From: Leptospira ellisii
GTDB taxonomy: Bacteria > Spirochaetota > Leptospiria > Leptospirales > Leptospiraceae
Length of the DNA: 14,509 bases
NCBI RefSeq assembly: GCF_002811955.1
Contig: NZ_NPEF01000090.1
Location: forward strand, 1 to 14,509
Reading direction: 5' to 3'
This document shows, piece by piece, positions 1 through 8,844 of this stretch (position 1 is the stretch's first letter; each line of letters opens with the position of its first letter). Below the pieces are notes generated by a model, which had not been told where the DNA came from, did not search any database, and saw nothing but the letters and a program-made list of their open reading frames with translations. The position numbers and the translations under genes are program-made.

Positions 1-158
1 ATTTTTTGATTGAATAAATCCTTCAACTTTTTCGAGGAAAAGATCGTAATCTCACCCGTCGTTTTGACGATCGATATATGCGGTTTTAAAAGATGATTTA
101 CGTGAGAATTCGAAACGGTCTCGATCGATAAATCGTTTGCCGATGTGTTGTTTTCCAT
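1..158 (-). CDS. N-terminal part of a probable STAS-domain anti-sigma-factor antagonist (cut by the window edge)
   Basis: An ATG at 158 opens a frame that stays open for 52 codons to the left edge, so only the N-terminus is visible. It begins MENNTSANDLSIETV and, from about residue 27, reads HISIVKTTGEITIFSSKKLK. This fits the first strand, GEI/GEL turn and first helix of STAS domains such as SpoIIAA/RsbV. The conserved phosphorylatable serine of the family would lie beyond the edge. Only 9 bases separate it from the stop of the preceding gene, and the stop overlaps a TAGGAAAA ribosome-binding sequence, so it is the fourth visible gene of the operon headed by the PP2C phosphatase. Known for the family: these proteins bind anti-sigma kinases when dephosphorylated by such phosphatases. 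Inferred: it is the substrate of the phosphatase encoded at 2613-4097. The STAS call rests on about 25 residues, so it is moderately secure. Confidence 0.55.
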   Translation of the reverse strand, partial: MENNTSANDLSIETVSNSHVNHLLKPHISIVKTTGEITIFSSKKLKDLFNQK

Positions 159-167
159 TGTATTTTC

Positions 168-1172
168 CTAAAAATTGATGTTAATTTTCATTTCGATTTT
201 TTGATCCTTCTCCGCGTTTTGATTTACGTTCGGGGAAGCGGCTCCCGGAGACGACGGCGTTCCGTAGTCCTGCAGGAAATATGAAATCGTTACGGGGAAG
301 GTAACGAAAACGGCGTTTAACGCATAACTAAAAAATAACGAAAACAAAAACATCTGATTGAGCGTCTTGTGTTTTTGAAATTCACCGTCTTCGGTCTGAG
401 ACCAAAGCAAGGATCCGTCGTTCTGCGGAACGAGCAGGGGTTCGCCGCCTTGGGCGCGTTTCGCTTCCATAAACTCGTAAACGGCTCCGGCCGCGAACAA
501 GGCCGACAATCCCAAATGGGTATATCCCGTTTTAGAATGTCCCTGTTTGATCAAATGATACCCGGGTATCAGATAGTCCCAAAGTTCCGGGGCCGCTTTC
601 GGTTTTATTTCCTCCGGTTGATTGTCGTATGTGATCGATCCGATCTCTTCCACGGCAAAAAGCGAAGGAGCTTCCTCCGATTTCTTTTTCGCCAGTATCG
701 AATTTTCGTCCTGAACGGAGATTTCCGTTCGAAACGCGTCGCCCTGTCTGGATCGGATCGTAAACGTCAAACCGCTTGCGGATAGTTGTCCCAAAAGTTT
801 GTGCGACGGCAATTGGATCCTGATTTTTTTGAATTCGTTCCTGGACATACGTAGATATTTGTTTTCCGCGTTCATGTAATAGACGGTATTCGGACTGAAT
901 TTCAACAGTTTGAATCCGCAGTCCTCTCCGTTCCCGTTTTGGAACGTGATACAAAGCTCGTTTCCGGATTCCTCCAGAAATATTTCCGTAATTTCCTTTT
1001 TGGAAATTTTTTGATCCGCGCCGGTTACTATGACCGTGATGTGATCCGCAAGAGGATCGTTTTCTTTGAGATCCCCGTCCACCACTTCTCCGTTTTTGAG
1101 AAGAATTCGATGGGATAGTATTTCCGTCGCGAGAAGGAAACATAGAAGAGCGGGAATCAAAATTCTTCTCAT
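168..1172 (-). CDS. Secreted/inner-membrane protein of unknown function with C-terminal hydrophobic segments
   Basis: 334 residues; I do not recognise a named family. Residues 1-20 look like a signal peptide or anchor (MRRILIPALLCFLLATEILS). Residues 21-68 form a short beta-rich module (ILLKNGEVVDGDL, then KISKKEITEIFLEE), a 'label-G-x-V-x-G ... I-x-K-x-x-I-x-x-I' pattern that I associate with leptospiral envelope proteins. A second, weaker beta-rich stretch follows to about 185. From 197 the text changes to WDYLIPGYHLIKQGHSKTGY followed by a hydrophobic stretch (218-235) and another (273-299), reminiscent of DUF5683-type membrane proteins with a PG...G-x-x-x-x-G motif. The C-terminal tail (303-334) is Pro/Asn/Lys-rich. 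Its ATG overlaps the stop of the upstream TPR gene by 4 bases (ATGA), which means translational coupling. Its place between the TPR protein and the STAS gene suggests a membrane role in the same signalling operon, but no function can be assigned. Confidence 0.85.
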   Translation of the reverse strand: MRRILIPALLCFLLATEILSHRILLKNGEVVDGDLKENDPLADHITVIVTGADQKISKKEITEIFLEESGNELCITFQNGNGEDCGFKLLKFSPNTVYYMNAENKYLRMSRNEFKKIRIQLPSHKLLGQLSASGLTFTIRSRQGDAFRTEISVQDENSILAKKKSEEAPSLFAVEEIGSITYDNQPEEIKPKAAPELWDYLIPGYHLIKQGHSKTGYTHLGLSALFAAGAVYEFMEAKRAQGGEPLLVPQNDGSLLWSQTEDGEFQKHKTLNQMFLFSLFFSYALNAVFVTFPVTISYFLQDYGTPSSPGAASPNVNQNAEKDQKIEMKININF

Positions 1173-2611
1173 GGGAATAACTCTATGCTTACGGAAGTGG
1201 TCAGACCGATTTTTTTCCGATTTCGTTTTTCGATCAGCGTTATCGATTGATCCTCTTCGATCAAGGCCTTGGAAAACTGGATTTTCTGCCGTCCCGCCAC
1301 GAGATACAACTTAGCCGTTCGAGCGGAACTTTTGGATAAGGAGATCGATTCGATCGTATAAGTGGCCAATGTGATCGGAAAGTGGGAGGAAAAAAGTTTG
1401 GTTTGATCTCCGTCGATCACGATCCGTTTTCCGTAAACGGGAAGATCGTTCCCCGTTTGGATTTCTATAAAATTTCTCGTCTGCGCCTTAACTTCGTCCT
1501 CCGCTTTTTTTAAGAACGCATCCGACTTATCGATCACCGATCGCAGATTCGGATCCGTGATCGGAGTTTTTGACTGCGTCGATTTTGCGATCGAGTCGTT
1601 TTCGGTTTCCGAAATCGGTTTTAATTTCTCCGAGGAGGCCCGGATCTCCCGCGCTTCGGAGGCGTCTCCGAGTCGTTCCGCGTTCCGATCCGAAATTCTC
1701 GCGACCTCGCTGCCCGCGTTGTAGTAATGTCCCAACATCAATAATCTTCGATTGGCTTTGATCGCGATTTCCTTGTCGGTTTCGGAAAACGCAAGGGCCG
1801 CGTATTCCGTGATCGCTGTTTTTTGATTTCCCGTTTTTTCCATCGAATACGCGCGGATATATTTTATTTCCGCGGTATCGATCGGTGTTTTGGAGAATTC
1901 CTCCAGGACCTTCGCGTAGTTCCCCTTGGCGAAATACGCTTTGATTCTGGCTTCGGGCGAATTGAAATTTTTTTCGATTTCCTGCGCGTTTAACTTCGAT
2001 CTGCGGATGATCTCCTTGAGGATTTCGGCGTCTCCCGCAAAGCCGTCGTTCGGATTTTGTTTTTGTAGCGTTTCCAAATCGGCGAGGGCGAGATCGAATT
2101 CTCCCTGCGCCGCGAGGCAAAACGCCTGATGCAACAGGATGAATCCGCTTTCTTCGCTTCCTTTTGAATAGTGAGGAAGCGCTTCGGCATAGGCTTGGTA
2201 GGCTTCCTTGTAGATTTGATTCCGCTCGAGTTGAAACGAACGTTCGAGCATTCCTATTTTGGAGGAATCGATTTCGAATCGGATCGGCGGTTTGCCTGTG
2301 GCCAGCCGCACCGCGTTGATGAGAGCGCCGCCCAGATTCTGCAGAAAATTCGTGCGGAATACGTTGCTACGTCCGGAATCGATGAGGGAACTTTGCAGAT
2401 TGTTCAGACTCATCTCCGCTTTCAGATTGTCCCTGTTGGAAAGTATACTTTCGAATTTCGTACGGAGAACCTCGCTCGAGAAGGAGAAGTTGAGCACCTT
2501 TCTTTTTTCGAGAATCACCTTGAGTTCGAATAACTTCGTATCCAGTACGATCAAACCGAACGCAACGATGAGCAGAAATCCTAGGATCGCGATCAGAAAA
2601 CTTTTTTTCAT
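1169..2611 (-). CDS. Membrane-anchored TPR-repeat protein of a phosphatase operon
   Basis: 480 residues. A single hydrophobic segment at 5-23 after MKKS anchors the protein, probably with the bulk in the periplasm. Helical repeat-like text runs from about 121 to 325, including FQLERNQIYKEAYQAYAEAL, LLHQAFCLAAQGEFDLALAD and KAYFAKGNYAKVLEEFSK. These have the small-residue/aromatic spacing of tetratricopeptide repeats, although several units are degenerate. A charged, Ser/Thr-rich linker (about 325-385) leads to a beta-rich C-terminal region (385-480) with alternating hydrophobics (KRIVIDGD, AKLYLVAGRQKIQFS, SVSIELFP). The start ATG lies one base after the phosphatase stop codon, and its end overlaps the next gene, so it is the middle member of a coupled operon. 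TPR domains usually hold partner proteins; scaffolding or signal input for the phosphatase is an inference. Confidence 0.85.
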   Translation of the reverse strand: MKKSFLIAILGFLLIVAFGLIVLDTKLFELKVILEKRKVLNFSFSSEVLRTKFESILSNRDNLKAEMSLNNLQSSLIDSGRSNVFRTNFLQNLGGALINAVRLATGKPPIRFEIDSSKIGMLERSFQLERNQIYKEAYQAYAEALPHYSKGSEESGFILLHQAFCLAAQGEFDLALADLETLQKQNPNDGFAGDAEILKEIIRRSKLNAQEIEKNFNSPEARIKAYFAKGNYAKVLEEFSKTPIDTAEIKYIRAYSMEKTGNQKTAITEYAALAFSETDKEIAIKANRRLLMLGHYYNAGSEVARISDRNAERLGDASEAREIRASSEKLKPISETENDSIAKSTQSKTPITDPNLRSVIDKSDAFLKKAEDEVKAQTRNFIEIQTGNDLPVYGKRIVIDGDQTKLFSSHFPITLATYTIESISLSKSSARTAKLYLVAGRQKIQFSKALIEEDQSITLIEKRNRKKIGLTTSVSIELFP

Positions 2612-2612
2612 T

Positions 2613-4097
2613 TCAGCCGATCTCTAAGATTCCGAAGGTTACGTCGTCGGGAAAGGCGCGCGCGTATGTGTGCAGTTCCTTGTCGATCGAGTTCATCAAT
2701 TCGGAAGCCGGGAGGGCGGAGTGTTTTCGGAACGATTCCAACAAACGATCGTCTCCGAACGGCTCGTTCCGCTCGTCGACCGCGTCCAAAATTCCGTCCG
2801 TATATACGAGCAACTTATCCCCCGGATTCGTTTTGATTTTGAGAACCTCGTACGGATCCGGGATTCCGATTCCGAGAACGAATCCGGTGGAATGGAGGGC
2901 GACGATCTTTTCGGATTCCTTTCGGTAGTAATAGATCGGATTGTGACCCGCGCTGCTAAAATACGCGTACGAGGAATGTTTTTCGAAGAGTATGAAGATT
3001 CCGGTGGCGAAAAAGGTTCCCTGCAGAGTGGAGAACAGGTTGTCGCTGAGTTTACCTAGGATCAACGCCGGGTTTACGGTTTCTTTGAGTATGTTTTCGA
3101 GGTTGTAGTGTATGATCGAAGTGATCAACGCCGCGGAAACTCCGTGTCCCGTCGCGTCCGCCAAAAAAAAAGCGGTGCGATCCTCGTTGATCTCTATGAT
3201 ATCGTAGATGTCGCCGCTGACTTCCCGCATCGGTTTGTAGTGGATGTCCGCGTGTATCAGATTGTATTTTTTACGCTTTCCCGGAAGAAAACATTCCTGG
3301 ACGTTCTTTCCGATTTCGAGTTCGGTTTGTATCTGCGTATTTTTGAGTTTTAGAGTATCGACTTGATCCGAGATTTTATCCGCCATTCCGTTGAAGGTGT
3401 TTCCGAGGACGTCGAGTTCGTCCTGAGCGTCGCTTTTCCAGGAGATTCTCGCGTTGAGATTTCCAGTCGCCATCGTCTCGCTGACCTCCTTGAGTTGAAA
3501 CAGACGGACGAAAATTTTGCGGTAGAGAAAAATTCCGAAAAGAATGTGGAACGTAAACCCCCAGACCAACAAAAGTCCGAGTTGAAGATATAGGGATTGA
3601 AGTCGATCCACCATCTCCTTCATCTTGATCTGTGAAATCAGGAACGTCTTCGGATCGAGAAAAAAGATGAGGTTTACGATGAACTGGGACGTATCCAATT
3701 CGATATCGTACGAAGTGTTGAGCGCGGCCTTTGCGTTGGCCATATGCGCCAATTTCGATTTTAGATTTTCGACGGTTGCGGTCGTTCCGTTTCCGGCAAG
3801 CAGTTTGACGGTTTCGAACGATGCGGTTTCCGATCCCACGATGGAAAAATTCGAAAGTCCAATGCTGACGAGTTTGTTTTGGAATTCCTGGATTTGATCC
3901 CGGTTTTCGTAGTCGATCTTATGAAAGGATTCTATCTTTTTGAGAATTTCCCGGGCGACCCGATCCGATTCCAGCGTAAAATTGGAAAGAAGCAAGTCGG
4001 TTTGATTTTCGAAGATCATCACCGCGACGAAGGTCAGATTGACGACGGTCAATATGGTATAAATGACTACGATCTGTAGTCGGAGCGATTTCTTCAT
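2613..4097 (-). CDS. Membrane PP2C/SpoIIE-type serine phosphatase with HAMP domain
   Basis: Likely a sensor phosphatase that removes phosphate from a STAS anti-sigma antagonist. Counting from an upstream in-frame TTG at 4103, the 496-residue frame has a membrane segment at 9-31, an extracytoplasmic sensor region (about 32-170), a second membrane segment (172-194), a HAMP region (about 195-247, with ETMATGNLNARISW), a short coiled linker (247-270) and the catalytic domain to the end. PP2C metal and catalytic motifs are intact: EVSGDIYD (294-301), DATGHGVSAAL (316-326), SAGHNP (384-389), YTDGILDA (434-441) and DDVTF (486-490). I chose the ATG at 4097 (MKKSLRLQ..., 494 residues) because it gives a normal Lys-Lys signal-anchor start; neither start has a clear ribosome-binding site. 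It heads the operon with the TPR protein, the unknown membrane protein and the STAS gene. No anti-sigma kinase is visible; it may lie left of the window. Confidence 0.93.
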   Translation of the reverse strand: MKKSLRLQIVVIYTILTVVNLTFVAVMIFENQTDLLLSNFTLESDRVAREILKKIESFHKIDYENRDQIQEFQNKLVSIGLSNFSIVGSETASFETVKLLAGNGTTATVENLKSKLAHMANAKAALNTSYDIELDTSQFIVNLIFFLDPKTFLISQIKMKEMVDRLQSLYLQLGLLLVWGFTFHILFGIFLYRKIFVRLFQLKEVSETMATGNLNARISWKSDAQDELDVLGNTFNGMADKISDQVDTLKLKNTQIQTELEIGKNVQECFLPGKRKKYNLIHADIHYKPMREVSGDIYDIIEINEDRTAFFLADATGHGVSAALITSIIHYNLENILKETVNPALILGKLSDNLFSTLQGTFFATGIFILFEKHSSYAYFSSAGHNPIYYYRKESEKIVALHSTGFVLGIGIPDPYEVLKIKTNPGDKLLVYTDGILDAVDERNEPFGDDRLLESFRKHSALPASELMNSIDKELHTYARAFPDDVTFGILEIG

Positions 4098-4128
4098 GAT
4101 CAAGATAGATTATCGAAGAAATTCGCTC

Positions 4129-4155
4129 AAAAATCATTTCACGCTATAACGTGAA
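4129..4155 (-). terminator. Candidate intrinsic terminator of the export operon
   Basis: Read on the minus strand, TTCACG-TTATAG-CGTGAA forms a 6-bp stem with a 6-base loop, followed after ATGA by a run of five T (plus-strand A at 4129-4133). It lies about 45 bases past the RND permease stop and before the phosphatase gene, the place expected for a terminator. The stem is short, and the same symmetrical sequence could instead be an operator for the phosphatase operon, whose promoter must fall in this roughly 100-base gap. Confidence 0.4.
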
Positions 4156-4199
4156 TCGATTCGTCGACTCTGGGAATCGTGTTTTGTCCGAATGAGAAC

Positions 4200-7100
4200 T
4201 TATATTTCCACGGCGTTTCGGAATTTTTCCTGTCTTCGTTTCCCCAAAAACCAAAAATACAAGGCGGGCACCGCAAACCGACTTAGAATCGTGGCTGCAA
4301 TTTCTCCGAAGATAAGGGATACGGCCAATCCCTGAAAAATGGGATCGAAAAGCATCACGGCGCTTCCCACAACGACGGCCGCCGCGGTCAAAAGCATCGG
4401 ACGAAATCGTACCACTCCCGCATCCAAAACGGCCTGGCGAAGGGATTTTCCGAGTCGTAATTCCGACTCGATAAAATCAACGAGCAGAATCGAATTGCGG
4501 ACGATGATTCCCGCCCCGGCGATAAAGCCGATCATGGAAGTCGCCGTGAAATACGCTCCGGTCATCCAATGACCCGGAAGAATTCCGATCAGCGAAATCG
4601 GGATCGGGGCCATGATCACGAGCGGTACGGAATAACTTCCGAACCAACCTAAGATCAAAACGTAGATCAGTATCATCACCAAGGCGAACGCTCCTCCTAA
4701 ATCGCGAAACACTTCGTATGTGATGAACCATTCTCCGTCCCATTTTATGAAACCGACGTCGATATGTCGGGGAGCTTGCAGTGTGGAGGTCGGGTAGGGT
4801 ATTTTCGGAGTCAGGTTTAAAATTCCGTAGACCGGCGCCTCTTCCTTTCCGGCGAATTCGGCGGTTACATATTCCACAGGTCTGAGATTTTTTCTGTGTA
4901 AGGTTCTTTCCTCCACTACATAAGGTTTTTTGAATAAACTCTCCGCCGAAACGGATCCGCTTTCCAGCGAGGAAACGTCGAGATCGCGGAAGGGCCTCGT
5001 CGAGGATCGGTAAGAATCGGATACGGAAAGATCCACGGTGATCTCCTCGGGATGATCCGCTTCCGCCAAGGAAAGAATCGGTGTTTCCGAAAACAGATAA
5101 CGCGCGTTCGTCGAAAAAGAGGACGAGGAAACCCCCAATATTCCTCCCGATCCGGAATCGAATGGATATACGATTTTAGGTCTGCCTTTTCTCAACGTGG
5201 AATCCAGATCCGCCACGCCTTCCTGTTCGGATAGTACGGATACCAGTTCGGACGCGATCCGTTTGCGTTCGGTTTCGTTCGGACCGTAGACTTCGGCGAC
5301 GAAGGTGGCGAGTACGGGTGGACCGGGAGGGATTTCCAGTATTTTGGTCAGTGCGTTTTCCTTTTTGTCGAATTCGGTCAGGATCGGTCTGAGGGATTCT
5401 ATGATCTCGTGGCTTTTGCGGTCGCGTTTTTCCTTGGAACGGAGAACCACGTGCAGGTCGGATTTCCAATCGTCGGCGCGCAGATAGACGTGTTTCACCA
5501 TTCCGGAAAAGGAAAAAGGGGCCGCTTGCCCCGCGAAAATCTGCACCTTTTCCACATTTTCGTCTTTAAGAATTTCGGTCGCAAGCCGTTTACTCGCTGT
5601 TAGGTTGTGTGAAAGCGGTGTTCGTGGATCGTAGTCCACGAGAATTTGGAATTCGTCCTTGTCGTCGAACGGAAGCAGTTTGACCTTTACCGTCTTGAAT
5701 GCGACGAGGGCGAAGGATAAAAGGAGAAGCGATATCACGACGGCGCCGAAGCGGATCGAATTGGATCCGCTCCGCAACAACGATTCCGCAAATCGCACGT
5801 AAACACGGTCGATTAGGGATAGTTCGGTCCGTTTCGTGTCCGCGCGTTCTTCACTCGGAGCGGTTTCCCGTTTTAAAAGCCGCACGCTCAGCCAAGGAGT
5901 TACGATGAATGCGACGAACAACGACAGGATCATCGCAAGGCTCGCGCCGACCGGAATCGGTTTCATATAGGGCCCCATCAATCCTCTTACGAAAGCCATC
6001 GGCAGGATTGCGGCGATCACAGTGAATGTGGCCAGAATCGTCGGGTTTCCAACTTCCGACACGGCGTCTAACGTGCATCCGACGATTCCCCGTTCCGGAT
6101 TCTCTTTCAGGTGTCTTTCCACGTTTTCGACCACTACGATCGCGTCGTCGACGAGGATTCCTATGGAAAAGATAAGGGCGAATAACGTGACTCTGTTGAG
6201 CGTGTAACCTAAAAAGTAATACAGAGCCAAGGTTAGGGCCAGCGTGACCGGTATGGCTACGGAAACCACGAGCGAGGCCCTGAGTCCCATCCACAATGCG
6301 ATCAAAATGGCGACGGAGATCGTGGCTATCAGAAGATGTTCGATCAATTCGTCCGACTTGACTTTCGCCGTGACGCCGAAATCGCGGAGAACGGACAACT
6401 TGATATCTTCGGGGAGCGTCTTTCCGAAACGTTCCGCCCGTTCCAAAAGTTCCCGGGCAAGCGGGACTACGTTCGTGCCTTTACGTTTGGAAAATCCGAT
6501 CGTAACCGCGGGATCCGGTTGCGCGTTATGCGTCTTGTCGTATAACAAGGATTCTTTGGTTTTTTCCTGAGGGCCTTCCGAAAGATCAGCGACGTCGAGA
6601 ACGCGGACCACTTTTCCTCCTCGTTGTGTGAGGGGAAGGTCGGCTACGCTTTTAAGGGAGGTCAGCGGCATTCCCGCTTCCACGTCGTATTTTTTTTCAC
6701 GTCCCCAGTTTTGACCGGAAGGGAGAAAACTTCCGCTGGTACGAAGCGCTCCGGCGAGCTCGGATAGGGAAATCCCGAATTGATTCAAACGGACCGGATC
6801 CGCGATCACACGTACGGATTTTTTCCTCCCTCCGAAAATTTCCACGCGCGAAAGATCGGGAGTGCCCGATAATTCCCGAGCTAAAGGAGCGACCAACGTT
6901 CGTAATTCGAAATCGTCCCTCTGATTCGAACTGAACGTCAATGCGAGAAAGGGAACGTCGTCGACGGTGAGCGAACGGATCGAGGCCGGAAGAACGTTAG
7001 GCGGAAGTTGGGCCGCGGTTTCCAAGAGTTTGTGGTGGACTTTTACCAGGGAAGGTTCGAGAGGACTCCCCACTTCGAAGCGGACCGTTACGATGGCGCC

Positions 7101-7430
7101 GTGATCGCCGACCGCGGAATAGACGTATTCCGTTCCTTCCAAACCCCATACGGCACGCTCCACGGGTTCGACCACTTTGCGTTCCACCTCGTAGGCGTTC
7201 ATCCCGGGAGCGGAAAGACGAATGTCGATCATCGGCACCGAAATCTGCGGCTCTTCCTCTTTAGGGGTCAGATAAACGGAAACCAAACCCAACAAAAGAC
7301 TGGAAACGATCAGCACGAGAGTGAGTTTGGAATGAACGAAGGTGGAGGCGATTTTACCGGCGAACCCGGACCGTTTTTCCCCGTTCGAATCCGGAAATAA
7401 ACGCGTCGATTCAGTCGATTCAGTTTTCAT
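4200..7430 (-). CDS. RND-family efflux permease (AcrB-like fold)
   Basis: 1076 residues, the usual length of a proton-driven RND inner-membrane pump. A cytoplasmic N-terminus is followed by TM1 (about 36-54), a large periplasmic porter loop (55-360), TM2-TM6 (about 362-515), a second periplasmic loop (580-905) and TM8-TM12 (about 912-1062). TM4 carries the acidic pair Asp428-Asp429 in GILVDDAIVVVEN, the proton relay of hydrophobe/amphiphile-type RND pumps. Heavy-metal CusA pumps as I know them have a single Asp there, so this is not a canonical CusA. TM10 reads GAGIIVRNSILLVDF, with Arg978 aligned to the essential Lys940 of AcrB; from memory this is characteristic of a poorly described RND branch. 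Its ATG overlaps the end of the TolC-family gene by 11 bases. No periplasmic adaptor is encoded in the operon. The substrate is unknown; the nearby DUF156 regulator and DUF2892 gene hint at metal or sulfur chemistry. Confidence 0.93.
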   Translation of the reverse strand: MKTESTESTRLFPDSNGEKRSGFAGKIASTFVHSKLTLVLIVSSLLLGLVSVYLTPKEEEPQISVPMIDIRLSAPGMNAYEVERKVVEPVERAVWGLEGTEYVYSAVGDHGAIVTVRFEVGSPLEPSLVKVHHKLLETAAQLPPNVLPASIRSLTVDDVPFLALTFSSNQRDDFELRTLVAPLARELSGTPDLSRVEIFGGRKKSVRVIADPVRLNQFGISLSELAGALRTSGSFLPSGQNWGREKKYDVEAGMPLTSLKSVADLPLTQRGGKVVRVLDVADLSEGPQEKTKESLLYDKTHNAQPDPAVTIGFSKRKGTNVVPLARELLERAERFGKTLPEDIKLSVLRDFGVTAKVKSDELIEHLLIATISVAILIALWMGLRASLVVSVAIPVTLALTLALYYFLGYTLNRVTLFALIFSIGILVDDAIVVVENVERHLKENPERGIVGCTLDAVSEVGNPTILATFTVIAAILPMAFVRGLMGPYMKPIPVGASLAMILSLFVAFIVTPWLSVRLLKRETAPSEERADTKRTELSLIDRVYVRFAESLLRSGSNSIRFGAVVISLLLLSFALVAFKTVKVKLLPFDDKDEFQILVDYDPRTPLSHNLTASKRLATEILKDENVEKVQIFAGQAAPFSFSGMVKHVYLRADDWKSDLHVVLRSKEKRDRKSHEIIESLRPILTEFDKKENALTKILEIPPGPPVLATFVAEVYGPNETERKRIASELVSVLSEQEGVADLDSTLRKGRPKIVYPFDSGSGGILGVSSSSFSTNARYLFSETPILSLAEADHPEEITVDLSVSDSYRSSTRPFRDLDVSSLESGSVSAESLFKKPYVVEERTLHRKNLRPVEYVTAEFAGKEEAPVYGILNLTPKIPYPTSTLQAPRHIDVGFIKWDGEWFITYEVFRDLGGAFALVMILIYVLILGWFGSYSVPLVIMAPIPISLIGILPGHWMTGAYFTATSMIGFIAGAGIIVRNSILLVDFIESELRLGKSLRQAVLDAGVVRFRPMLLTAAAVVVGSAVMLFDPIFQGLAVSLIFGEIAATILSRFAVPALYFWFLGKRRQEKFRNAVEI

Positions 7431-8844
7431 GACGGGCTCCTCGTTTGGAATAAAGCGAAAGTTCCGCCCTAGTTTTGAGGTATTCCGATTCCGCGTCGGA
7501 CTTCATCCGCAGTAATTCCGCGGATTTCGAAAACGATTCCGCCATCTGCGGCGCGGAAATCGTACCTTCCCGGAAGAGTTTCGCGGAGATTCGGAGTTGT
7601 TCCTCTTGGATCCTCATCGAATCGTAAATCGAATTCAAATTTTCTAATGTATTTCGTTCTTTCAGAATCAGGATTCGGAAGGAGCTTTCCTCCCGTAGTT
7701 TCGTTTCTTCGGCTTTTTTTCTCGCCACGTCGAGATCGGCTTTGGCTTGATCCATCGCGCCCAAGTCGGAAGGATCCAGGAGATTCATCCGCAAATACAA
7801 ACCCGCGTTGTATGCGTTGGCGCGGTCCCGGCTTCCGTCGTACGTATAAGACTCGGCGAAGGCGGCGATTTTAGGGAGGAATTTGGAACGTTCCGCCTTC
7901 ACGGCCTCTTTGGCCTCTTCGGAACGGAGGCGATACGCTTCGGATAAGTCCGTCTTCCCGGCGTTATGCGGATCTGGAAGCGGTAGAAACTCGTCCGCGA
8001 ATCTGAGAAGAGGGGTTCTCCTCGGTTTGAAATCCTCGGGTAGATCGTCGGTCATAAAGCGAAGACGTTCCTCGGAGGTGGAACGCAGCGTTTCGTGTTC
8101 CTTTTTAGAAATTTCCAAAATGTTTTGCAGAGTTTTGAGGGAAAGGAATCCCGAAAATCCGACAGGGTTCGAACGGTTTCCCAAGCGGTAGTTCGAAAGG
8201 AAGTTTTTTATCTCGCGGAGGAGCGTTTCGGTCCTGGACAGATTCTCCTCCGCGAGCGAAACGGTCTGATACGCGGCCGCTGCATTAGAATATTCTAAAT
8301 GAATTAAGTATTGTTCCTCCGATTTGACGGCGGAGAGCCGGTTCTCCAAAAGCGAATGAGCCGCGATTTTGCCTCCCCCTTCGAAAAGAGGAAGTTCTAT
8401 TCCCAAGGTTCCGCGCGAATACGTGTGACCTCCGGGATGATTGAGCGTGTCTTTGGCGAATAATTCCGCATTATTCGCGTTAGGTTCCGTATACGGTCGA
8501 TTGTCCGGCCCCAAAAAGTTGGAAGGTTGATACCGGAGGCTTTCCGTGGAAAAGTCGGAGGTTGTTGCGGAACGTTGCCCTAATTTTCCCGTAAAGTTCA
8601 ACGCCGGATCGTCGGTTCTATACGAACGTACGTCCGCGTAGATTTTAGGAAGCCAATGTTTTCCGGCCCGTTCCTTGCCGATTTCCACCGATTTCACTTC
8701 GGCGGCTTTGGCACGAAGACCCGCGGACCGTAGGCGGACTTTCATCCAAATTTCGGAAAAATCGATCCTGGTTTCCGATACGATCTCGCTTGAAAGGAAG
8801 GAGAGGACCGAAAACAGAATCGATAAAAGGGAAACGGATTTCAT
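7420..8844 (-). CDS. TolC-family outer-membrane efflux protein
   Basis: 474 residues with a signal peptide (about 1-23, MKSVSLLSILFSVLSFLSSE). The mature part has the two-fold OEP layout. A first half has long helices (about 30-65 and 160-265) around a beta-strand segment with TLGIELPLFEGGGKIAA (146-162). A second half repeats the pattern with a strand segment AYNAGLYLRMNLLDPSDLGA and a final long helix ending ...AELSLYSKRG. This matches outer-membrane channel proteins that pair with RND pumps. The insertion at about 75-140, rich in Asn/Pro/Asp, probably forms an enlarged first strand or loop region. The start ATG overlaps the DUF2892 stop (ATGA, 8841-8844), and the 3' end overlaps the RND start, so the three genes are translated as one coupled unit. 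It is the exit duct for the pump; how duct and pump are bridged without an encoded adaptor is open. Confidence 0.9.
   Translation of the reverse strand: MKSVSLLSILFSVLSFLSSEIVSETRIDFSEIWMKVRLRSAGLRAKAAEVKSVEIGKERAGKHWLPKIYADVRSYRTDDPALNFTGKLGQRSATTSDFSTESLRYQPSNFLGPDNRPYTEPNANNAELFAKDTLNHPGGHTYSRGTLGIELPLFEGGGKIAAHSLLENRLSAVKSEEQYLIHLEYSNAAAAYQTVSLAEENLSRTETLLREIKNFLSNYRLGNRSNPVGFSGFLSLKTLQNILEISKKEHETLRSTSEERLRFMTDDLPEDFKPRRTPLLRFADEFLPLPDPHNAGKTDLSEAYRLRSEEAKEAVKAERSKFLPKIAAFAESYTYDGSRDRANAYNAGLYLRMNLLDPSDLGAMDQAKADLDVARKKAEETKLREESSFRILILKERNTLENLNSIYDSMRIQEEQLRISAKLFREGTISAPQMAESFSKSAELLRMKSDAESEYLKTRAELSLYSKRGARHEN

Noticed and set aside
369..785. 138-codon open frame on the plus strand
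   Set aside because: Antisense shadow of the 334-residue minus-strand gene; no ribosome-binding site and no protein-like composition.
532..1143. 203-codon minus-strand frame overlapping the same gene in another register
   Set aside because: Arg/Gly/Ser-rich text with no domain pattern; out-of-frame reading of a gene that has signal peptide and coupling evidence.
4097..4103. TTG start two codons upstream of the phosphatase ATG
   Set aside because: No ribosome-binding site supports it, and ATG with MKKS is the usual start for a signal anchor; the difference is two residues.
5851..6294. 147-codon minus-strand frame inside the RND permease
   Set aside because: His/Arg-rich out-of-frame reading of the TM2-TM6 coding region, which carries the intact RND motifs.
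4200..7430. Assignment of the permease as a CusA-type copper pump because of the CsoR-like regulator
   Set aside because: TM4 has the Asp-Asp pair of drug-type RND pumps and the regulator lacks the copper His, so a copper function is not supported.
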